Shown here piece after piece: positions 1 to 9,200 of a stretch of 10,685 nucleotides of DNA (position 1 is the stretch's first letter; each line of letters opens with the position of its first letter). A program made the translations under genes and the position numbers. This DNA comes from Thermoflexales bacterium (GTDB lineage: Bacteria; Chloroflexota; Anaerolineae; B4-G1; SLSP01): contig WFQZ01000234.1 in assembly GCA_015486785.1 (NCBI GenBank), positions 1 through 10,685 of the forward strand, read 5' to 3'. The notes under the pieces are model-generated. The model did no database searches, was not told the DNA's origin, and saw nothing but the letters and a program-made list of their open reading frames with translations.

Positions 1-152
1 CGCCGCTGCCGCAAATCTCATTAGTTACTCCTACGGTGACTCCGTACCCAATTCTGCCTCAATCCGGGGGAAGCGAGCCTAGGCTCGCAATCTGGTTGTT
101 CGTTGTTGTGGTGGGGGCGTCGTTTATCGTGTCCGCCCTGCGATCCCGTTAA
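1..152 (+). CDS. 3' end of a sortase-anchored surface protein (partial)
   Basis: Only the last 49 codons and the TAA stop (150-152) are in the window; the frame is read from base 3. The visible tail reads as a Pro/Thr-rich stretch (VTPTVTPYPI), then LPQSGG, then a hydrophobic run of about 19 residues (LAIWLFVVVVGASFIVSAL), and ends in RSR. This order is that of a cell-wall sorting signal: sortase would cut inside LPQSG (a variant of LPxTG) and join the protein to the wall, while the hydrophobic part and basic tail hold it in the membrane until then. The function of the missing N-terminal part cannot be told. The stop lies 36 bases before the next gene's ATG, in the same frame, so the two genes are probably one transcription unit. 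That this is coding is quite sure, because a random frame would hardly give all elements in order. Confidence 0.85.
   Translation, partial: PLPQISLVTPTVTPYPILPQSGGSEPRLAIWLFVVVVGASFIVSALRSR
54..149 (+). other. Cell-wall sorting signal (LPQSG - hydrophobic segment - Arg tail)
   Basis: LPQSG is coded at 54-68 and is followed by Gly, Ser, Glu, Pro and Arg. The hydrophobic segment is at 84-140 and the RSR tail at 141-149, directly before the stop. Spacing and order match sortase substrates. The fourth residue is Ser instead of the usual Thr, which is a tolerated but less common variant. A sortase gene is predicted elsewhere in the genome; none is in the window. Confidence 0.8.
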
Positions 153-188
153 TCCGGCTTTCGCCGTGCGTCCAAAAAGGAGAGGGCA
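153..188 (+). promoter_or_regulatory. Short intergenic gap between two surface-protein genes
   Basis: These 36 bases hold the ribosome binding site of the next gene and a small possible hairpin (CGGC-TTTC-GCCG at 155-166). The hairpin has only four base pairs and no T-run after it, so it is not a convincing terminator. I see no promoter that fits inside the gap. The simplest reading is that transcription continues from the upstream gene. Confidence 0.5.
177..182 (+). promoter_or_regulatory. Ribosome binding site AAGGAG for the giant gene
   Basis: AAGGAG, extended by AGGG, ends six bases before ATG at 189. This is a near-perfect Shine-Dalgarno match at good spacing and fixes the start codon. 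The signal peptide begins right at this ATG, which supports the choice independently. Confidence 0.85.
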
Positions 189-266
189 ATGTTAAGGAAA
201 CTGAGCCACATACTAGTGTTATGTTCAATGTTACTGGGATTTTATCCCGTGGGTGCGGCGATGGCC
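189..266 (+). other. Sec signal peptide of the giant protein
   Basis: The 26 residues begin MLRKLSH (basic n-region), continue with ILVLCSMLLGFYPVG (hydrophobic core) and end in A-M-A before APQ, a good signal peptidase I site (small residues at -3 and -1). Cys12 lies within the core, is preceded by Leu, and has only a few hydrophobic residues before it, so it is not a lipobox; a lipoprotein is unlikely. Confidence 0.85.
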
Positions 267-3200
267 GCGCCGCAGCCGAGTGCCGTGCGGGCGACGGTGC
301 TGCCTTCGTGGTTTGATGCGCCCGCCGCTGCGCCACAGGCCGGCGCGTTGCCCGCGTGGATGCCCGCGCAGACCGTGCCGGAAGTCGCGCCCGCGCCGGC
401 GGCTCGCTGCCGGCTCTTTCGTCCGATTGCGGTCTCGCTGTTGACGGTGGACGTGAGCGGGCCGGATTACGCCAGCTTGGGGAGTCCGGTTGGCGGCGGC
501 GAGGTCTATACGGCGGTGATTCACAATCGCTCTACGGATACCGCCTATGGCGTGGTCCTTTCCGCCGAGCATGAGGATTACTTTGTCCACGATGGCGGCG
601 ATCAGTTGATCTCCCGCACCGGCACGATCCCGGTTTCCGTGGTGGCAAACTCCACTACCATCACGTGGACGCCAACTTCCCCGTATAACCTGGGGGCCGG
701 GGAGACGATCACGCTGAACTTCAAGTTGCGGGCGCGGTGTGATGCCCTGTCCGGGCAACAGATGCGGGTGTACATCCATTACAACGCCGATGAGGGACAG
801 TCATCCACTGAATCAAACAGCGGTGGGTTGAACATCACCACCGGACGGGGGAATCTGGTGCTCAAGAAGGACCCGGCCTTGCAGAATTTGGGGACGCCGG
901 ACTTTGGGCAGCCGATCACTTGGACGGTGACGGTGCAGAATACCGGCCTGGGTGTGCTCTATGATGCCACGATTACCGACACCGGCGGCGAGAATCTGGC
1001 GCAGCCGTCCGGCGACTTGAACCCGGTGGCGCACATTGCCCAACTGGGGGTGAACGAGGTACAGACGTTTACCGTGGTGGGGCGCGTGGAAGCGTGTAAC
1101 TTTACCAACGTGGTTTCCGGCGCGTGGCTGTGCGGCAACCGAGTGGGAGATGCGACCACGATCACGCCGTTGCAGGCGACGGCCAGCGTGCTCTTTACGC
1201 CGGAACTGCCCAAGGTGGATGTGCAGGTCGTTTCGCCGGTCACGTGTCCTTACTGCACGCCGGTCACGCATACGATGTACGTCACGGTGACCAATACCGG
1301 CGGCCCGGCGGGGCATTTCCGGCTGGATTCAAGCTACGAAAGCGACGGTTTTTGGAGCGTGGTGCCCGGCTCGGTCAGCAGCGGCTGGACTTATGACGCG
1401 GCTACGGGCGTTTTTTCGTACACCGCCGGAAGTCCGGCGGGGACGTTGCTCAATACTAGCAGCGGCGCGGTCACGCTGACCTATCGGATTGCGCCGCAAT
1501 CCGCCCCGGTGTGTGATGACGGATCGGGTAGTGTGGTCTTCGAGCCGCTGTTCAGCGGGGTGTGCAGCAATGAGCCGTTCGTCAGCAGCCCGAAAGAGGG
1601 ATCGTATCAGTACGGCGGCGGGGATTCCCCGACGCTGTCGGTGAGTAAGCAAGGCCCAGATGCGGTGCAGAGCGGCGAGGTGTTCAGCTACGTTGTCTCT
1701 GTTTCCGGCAGCAACGCGGCGCAGATTGACGGGGCGGTGGACGTGAGCGATACGCTGCCGTCCGAGTTCACGTTGATCGGCTCGCCCTCGGCCAGCGATG
1801 GCACGGTGGGCGCGTCGGGCGGCGTGGTGACGTGGGTCTTCACGCCCACGGCGGCGAGTTTTGCCGCGAATATGACTTACACGGTGCAGGCGGTTACTAC
1901 GACCAACGGCGCGTGTGGCGCCGGCCAAATTGTCCACAACGACGTGCATGCTGTGGCCCATCCCACGTGTAGCGGGTGCAGCGATGTGACCGCTTCCGAC
2001 TCGGTGGAAACGATCATCGGCAATACCGAAGGCATCACGTCCAGCGGCGGAAGCAGCGGCGATTTTGAGGCCTGCGGGGCCAGCGGCTTCACGCTGAATC
2101 ACCGCTACGAGATCACCGGCAGCACCGTCGTCACCTGGGATGGGACGGTGTTTACCGAGGCGTTGGGTACGCCTATTGGGGCGGGCGCGTTGCCCGGCCC
2201 GGTGTATCTTTCCTATGTCCCGTTATCACTGATCCTCACGGTCAGCGGAACGGATTACACCGCTTGGGTGACGCCTACCGTGTCGGCGGGCGGGCAACTG
2301 GTGGTGGATTTGTCGCCGCTGACTGCCACCGGTGCGCCCACGCAAAATATGGTGTTGTGGCTCACCTACACCGTCTCGGTGCCCGAAGATGCGTTGGCCG
2401 GGTCGGTGACGCGGAGTTTCTACGACTGGTCGCAGTTGTACTTGCCCGGCGTGAGCGATAACAGTGCTTGCGCGGCGAATAATTCTTTCAACCAACCGCA
2501 GCAACTCTCCATCGGGCGCGGCGATCTTTCGGTCTCGCTCGCGCCGCGCATCCTGGATCGCTGTACGTCCAACACGGTGGATTTGACGTTGCACGACAAC
2601 GCGCCGGGGCGATTGGCCGATCATGTGGTGATTACTTTCACCGCCTCCACGGCGGAGGTGGCTTCGGCCCGCAATTTCGCCTTCAACGGGTCGCTGGCCT
2701 CGGTGGGCGCGATCACGGTGCAGACGGATACCACGCACGGCGTGATCACCTTCACGCTGCCCAGCAGCGCGGATGTGAACGGCGATGGCGACATTACCTT
2801 TGACGTGGATGAGGATTGTACGCAAACATCCGTTTGGCATGCCGGGGTGCGCTTCCTGAGCCGCTGCTCGGTGACGCACAACGCGACTACCTCCCGCGAT
2901 CACACGTACCGCCATCCCAGCTTGATTCTCTTCGCCACGCCGATCAAGTACACGGTGCGCGAAAAAGAGGTGCTGTGGAAGTTCTTTGTCACCAATAACG
3001 GCGACCTCACGGCTACGGATGTGCTGGTTTCCAATAAACTTTACGGCCTGGTGGTCACCGGTTATCAAACCGACGATCCCGGCACGACGTTGAGCGGCAC
3101 GCTGCCGATCACCACGCCGGACGCGGCGGTGTTCCGCATAGCCTCGCTGCCGCCCAACACGCAGCGGGCGATCACCGTTTCGGGGAAGACCATCGCCTGC

Positions 3201-6200
3201 GATCCGCTGCACGTAGATTTGAGTGCTCAATATAGCTGCTTCGGCGCAAGCTGTACTCAGCCCACCGCGCGGGTGGATTTTGATGTGCCCGATCCCTATC
3301 TGCTGACTAACAACGGACAATCGGCGGATTTGCCGATGTGCGACGCGGGCGAGGTGGTGTTCACAACGAAAAATGCTTCTTCTGATGTGTCGCTCTATCA
3401 TTTGGACATCACCGAGACGCTCCAGGGGCTTTCTCCGGTGCCCGGTGCCCCGATCACGATGACGATTCTTGATGATCAGGGGGCGCAACAGGCGATGACG
3501 ACGGCCTTCACGCCGCAGCAGGTGATTTCCGGCGGTGATTTGTTTATGATTTGGCGGGCGATCTCCGCGCCCACGGAGGTAGAAACGTGGTTCAACAAAC
3601 TCCCGCCGCTGTACGTAGTGCGAATCCAAGTGCCGGTACAAACTTCGTGTGTGCCGCCGCACACGCCGCAGGCTTATGCTTCGGCAGCCGCCTTGGGGCC
3701 GTGTAATCAACAACTTGGCTACACGGAAAACGCCATCACGCTGCGCACACTCAAGCCGGATATGATGGTGACCAAGCAGGGCAAGATCGCCGGCAGCTCG
3801 TTTGGCGATGTGGTGTACGCCGCGCCGGGGGATACGGTTGTCTGGCAAGTGCAGACGCAGAACTCGCCTTCCACCGATTCTTACGTGGCGCACAATGTGG
3901 TGCTTTCCGATACTTGGCCCACGAATTTCACGTATGTGACGGCCACACAGGCTTACACGCCCCGCGTGGTCTTGGCCAGTCACACCATCACGTGGGATAT
4001 CGGGGATATGACGCCCGGCACCACGCATTATTTTTATCTGACCGGCACGGTTGCGGGCGCGGCGGATGCTTGCTCCGTATCCACCCTCAACCATACCCGG
4101 CTGCGTTTCGGCTGTGATAACGACGGCTGTACCAGTGCCCTTTCCCCGCAGGATTCGGCGCAGTTGGATGCGGCCCCCGATCTGGGCGTGGAGGTGCTTC
4201 CGGCGACCGTGTCCGTGTGCGATGGCGACGTGACCGTCAGATTGACTAACGGCGGCGCACGGGCTTACTCCAACGTGCTGACGCTCACCATCCCCAGCGG
4301 CATGGTGTACGAGTCCATTACCAGCGTGGGCTTGAAGCCTACGGAGATCATCACCTCGGATCACACGCCGATATTCAAGTGGGATACAATCACCGGGAAC
4401 ATGGGCAGTGCTTACACCTTTGACCTGGTGGTGCATTTGAAGAACGAAGCAACCGCCAACGCATGTCCCATCATTAATGGCCATCCGATCACGGCGGATT
4501 TGTACTACGACGATCATCCGGTGTGCAGCGACAGCGGGCCGTTCACTGCCCACGACACGGGCAACCTGACCGTACAGAGTCCCAACGTCACCATTGAAAA
4601 AACGCCGCGTGCTCAGACGGCGGATGTGGGGGACGTGGTCTCTTGGACGCTGACGGTGCGCAATACCGGCAATGTGTCGGCAGCCAATGTGGTGGTGACC
4701 GATGTGGCGGGCAACAACTACGGCAGCGTCGTCGCCGCTAACGGCTCAGACGGCAGCGTGCCCACGGTGAGCGGCAACACGGTTGTCTGGACGGTCGGCT
4801 CGCTGGCGGTGGGCGCTACGTGGACGGCGATGGTTTCGGCCACGCTGCTGCCTTCCGGTGATAACAGCAACCTCGCTTCGGTGCGTGCCGGATGTGCTAC
4901 CGGTTGCTCCACCGCCGTGGTGAGTGATACGGCTTACACGACTTTGCTGCAACAGTTCGGCAAAGGCCCGGAGCTGCAAACCGGCACGGTGGGCAGTCTG
5001 ATGGTCTTCACCTTGACGGCGGACCTGCCGGATCAAAACGCACTCTACGAGCAGCTCACGCTTACCGACACGCTGCCCGTCGGCCTGGGGTACGTGGATT
5101 CGGTGCTCACGTACACCTACGATACGGACGGCAACAGTGGCGGGCCGTTTGGGCCGCTGAATAAAACCCCCAGCGACCCCGGTTCGCTGAACAGCGGGGC
5201 TGTGGTGTGGGCTTTGGGGGATGTGTCCGGTTCATTGCGCATCCGGGGCGTGCTCACCGCCGTGATCCAGGATGTGCCTGAGGTTCATCCTGGCGTGCTG
5301 CTGACCAACTACTTGACGATGACCTACACCGACGATGGGCAGCCTTACGTCTACACCGATACGGCAAACGTGGATATTGATGTCCCGGTGCTGCACATCG
5401 GCAAGACTTACGTCACGCCGTCGGGATGCCGGGCGACCATTTTGAATGACACCTTCAACGTGCCGGATAGCAGCAGTTCGCCTTTCGGCAACTGGAGCCA
5501 TCTCAGTAACGGCACGGAAATCCGCGATGGCATGCTCCATCTCTATAACTCCGGCGATGTCCGGAATACCGAGAGCCTTTCCGATTTCAGCTTCAGCATG
5601 CTGGTTCGCAGGAAACACAACAACGGTGGGAGTTTGTGGATCCCCTTCCGCATTGCCAACAGTTATAGTACAGACAGCTACATTCTTGAGTGGCAAACTA
5701 ATAACCTGGTGCTGGTGAAATACGTCGGCGGCAGTCAGAGCACCATCCCCGGCGCAACAGCTTCACTCCCCGACGATCACCGCTGGCATCACTTTGAGAT
5801 CCGCGCCGTGGGACCACACATTGAGGTCTACGTTGATGGAGTCCGCAAGATCAACGTGCAGGATTCCTCGCACAGCGGCGGTTTCACCGAGATCCGCACC
5901 ACCGCTAACAGCGATTACGAGCTGGATGACATCCTCATCACGCGCTTTGGGCTGACCGGCTGCTACGTCGGTGCGGGCGACCACGTCACCTACACCATCC
6001 CCATCTCCAACCAGGGGCACTGGGCCGGGTATGACCTCGTGGTCACCGATAGCCTGGCCTCCGGCTTGTCCTTCGTCAACTACACGTTGACCAGCAACGA
6101 TTCCTCCAGCCCCGCCGTCACTGCTGCGCCGTCCGCCGGCGCGACGGGCGATCTCGTCTGGCACATTGATCACCTGACGGCCACGGTGCCTTTCTCCCCG

Positions 6201-9200
6201 CTCGCGCACACCGCGCTCACGCTGACCGTCGTCCTGCAAGTGGACACGGCCATCACCGTCAACACGATCTTGCCCAACCGGGCCGCGCTTTCCTATGATG
6301 CTTGGCCGGGCAACACCCAGCCGACTCCCATCTCCCGCGAGTACAGCGGCGGCAGCCACTCAACAGCCGTACGCACCACGAACGGCGGGATTTCCAAGAC
6401 GCTGCTGACGATGCCCACCGCTCCCACCAACACCATCGGCAGCGTGATTACCTATGTGATCGCCGTGCCGTCCACGCCGATCTCCGCCGCGTTCTACAAC
6501 GTGTTGGTCACCGATACGCTGAACAGCCGTTTGACGATCACCGCCGTACAAGCATCGGGCGGCACATCCCCGGCTGCCTCCTGGAGCGGGCAGGTAGTTA
6601 CGGCCAGCTTCGCCGGCATCGCCCCATATTCGCGGGGCTGGGTGACGATCACCGCTTACATTAACAAAACCGCCGCTGAAGGCGATGTGATCACCAACAC
6701 CGTCGCGATGATTTCCGATTCTACGCTGGTGACGGACAGCACACCGGTCACGCTGACGGTGGACGAGCCGATTTTGCACCTTTCCAAATCCTACGTCACG
6801 CCGTATGGGTGCGGCGCGACCTTGCTGCGGGATAATTTCAACGTGGCCGATACCACCACATCTCCCTTCAGTCAATGGACGCAGGTCAATTCCCCGGCTG
6901 AGATTCGGGATGGCACACTGCACTTGTTCAACAGTGGCGATGTGGAAAATACCACCTCGCTTTCCGATTTCAGCCTGAGCTTTATGGCTCGCAAGGGGCA
7001 GGATAACGGCACCGCGCAATTGTGGGTCGTTTTCCGTGCGCAGCAGCCGGGGAACGATGGCTGGCGCAATGCCTACGTCTTCATCTGGCAAGACAATGAC
7101 TATCGCCTGGTGCGTTACCAGAATGGATCGCCAATTGGCGTAGGCAGTGGCCACGCGGACGGCCCCGGCAGTTGGCATCACTTTGAGATCCGTGCGGTTG
7201 GCTCGCTGCTGCAACTCTACGTGGACGAATCTAAAATGGTGGAGATGACGGACGATACGTTCAGCCAGGGGAGCTTGCAGTTCCGCTCAGGTACCGGCAG
7301 TGACATCACGGTGGATGACGTGCTGGTGACGCGGATGGATGCCGTCGCTTGTCCGGTCGGCGCGAACGACATCGTGAGCTACACGCTGGTGGTTTCCAAC
7401 CAGGGACGCTTGACCGGCCACGATCTGATTTTGGAAGACGATCTGCCGGCGGGGATGAGCTTACAATCCTTCACCTTTGTCAGTGATGACCCGGCCTCCT
7501 CTGTCATGCAATCGCCGTGGCCCTTACCGGCGACGGGTAATTTGGTGTGGCGCATCTCGCAACTCGCGCCCGCCGCTCCCTTCGACCCTCGTGCCCACAC
7601 CGCGTTGACGATCACGGCGCGGGTGAAGGTCGCCGACGGGATAACCGCCAACGTCACTCTGCCCAATCACGCTTTCTTGTGGTACGACGCTTGGTCGGAT
7701 AGCACGCAGCCCACGAACGTCGTCCGCAGTTACGGCGGCGGCTCCCATTCGGCGGCGGTGCGCACGGTGAACGGCGGCATCGCCAAAGTCACTCGCTTTG
7801 CGCCTCCGCCGACGGCCACGCTGGGCACGCTGGTGACTTATACGCTCATCGTCCCCGCCGATCCCATCACCGCCACGCTCTACGATGTGGTGGTGACGGA
7901 CACGGTGGATTCCCGCTTGAAGATTGAGCGGCTGACAACGAGCGGCGGCACGGGAGCTTCGGCTACTTGGCTGGGCCAGCAGGTGACGGCGACCTTCGCC
8001 TCCATCCCGCACGGGACGCAGGCATTCATCACCGTGACCGCACGCATTTCGCACGAGTGGCCCAGTGCGGCGGCTGATGCCAACAGCGGCGACGTGATTT
8101 CCAACCGGGCCACGATGACCCACGCCACGGCCACCGTGATCACCACCAGCAACGAGGTGAGTACCGTGGTCGGCGAGCCGCGCATCCACATCGTCAAGCA
8201 GGGGCGCATCACCACCGACCCGCAGACCGCCATCTTCACGCTCACGCTGACCAACGACGGCAACGCTCCGGCCTACAGCCTCATCATCACCGACGCCATC
8301 CCGCCGGGCATCCGGGCCCTGTTCGCCTCACACGGCGGCGGCATCGCCCCCGACGGGCGCACCGTCACTTGGACGTTGGCCTCGTTGAGCAACGAGCCGC
8401 CGAACAACACGCTCGCGCTCACCTACACGGCTTCCCTCAGCGAGAGCATCTACACCGCCACCACGCTGACCAATACCGCGGTCGTGCGCACCACGTCCCT
8501 CACCGACACCATCACCGGCACCCGCGAGTACACAGACGACACAGACCTGCCCTTGGCGTGGCAGATGGGACGGCTGGGCGATTACGTCTGGTACGACTTC
8601 GACTACAACGGCGTGCAAGGCTCGCACCCCAGCGAGTTCCCCATCAGCGGCGTTGCGATTGACCTCTTCAACGCCGACACAGGCGCGTACATCTCCTCCA
8701 CCACCACCGACGGCAGCGGCTACTACATCTTCGAGCATCTGCCGTTGGATGTGACCTACACGGTGCGCATTTCTAGCGCGGCTTACGCGCCGGGCGGGCC
8801 GCTGGCGACTTACACCCAGACCCGCTACATGGTCGGCAGCCCGATCTCCGACTCCAACGCTGCCATCACGCAGACCTTCGGCGGGCAGCCTTACGCCATC
8901 TCCACCACGCTAACCTCGGCCTTTACCGAGGACTTGAGCCTGGACTACGGCTTCGTCCGCTTGGTGGAACTGGGCAACTACGTGTGGGCCGACGACAATT
9001 ACGACGGCCTCCAGAACGAGCCGACGGCTAACGGCTTCCAGGGCGTGACGCTCACCATCACCTATCCCGACGGGCGAGTCTTCACCACCACCACGGACGC
9101 GAACGGCCATTACACCTTCACCGTGCCCGTCAGCATGGCCTACACCATCGCCGTCATCGCCGACAACTTCGCCCCCGGCGGGCCGCTGGAAGTCTACACT

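Noticed and set aside
32..46. Small hairpin TACGG-TGACT-CCGTA, considered as part of a riboswitch
   Set aside because: The region 3-152 reads as protein with a sorting signal, and the hairpin is only five base pairs. No known riboswitch core could be matched.
73..88. Perfect 16-base palindrome GCGAGCCTAGGCTCGC, possible operator or terminator
   Set aside because: It lies inside the coding end of the upstream gene, just after LPQSGG, and has no T-run behind it. A binding site cannot be excluded, but nothing else supports it.
103..130. Possible promoter TTGTTG - 16 bases - TATCGT
   Set aside because: Poor match to both consensus boxes, and it lies in the segment coding for the hydrophobic part of the sorting signal, whose T- and G-rich codons explain it.
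222..226. Cys12 in the signal peptide as a lipoprotein lipobox
   Set aside because: The residue before it is Leu and there are too few hydrophobic residues in front. The A-M-A cleavage site after residue 26 fits much better.
1245..1256. CPYC motif as a sign of a thioredoxin-like redox domain
   Set aside because: No thioredoxin fold pattern surrounds it. It sits at the start of a DUF11-like module, and a second C-x-x-C (CSGC) occurs at a module end, so structural disulfides are more likely.
2226..4553. Open frame of 775 codons on the minus strand
   Set aside because: Its codons lie exactly opposite the codons of the giant gene, so a stop appears only where the sense frame uses TTA, CTA or TCA, which are rare here; it indeed ends at the TCA codon at 2226. 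The product is an Arg/His/Gly-rich string without domain character, while the sense frame shows DUF11 modules throughout.
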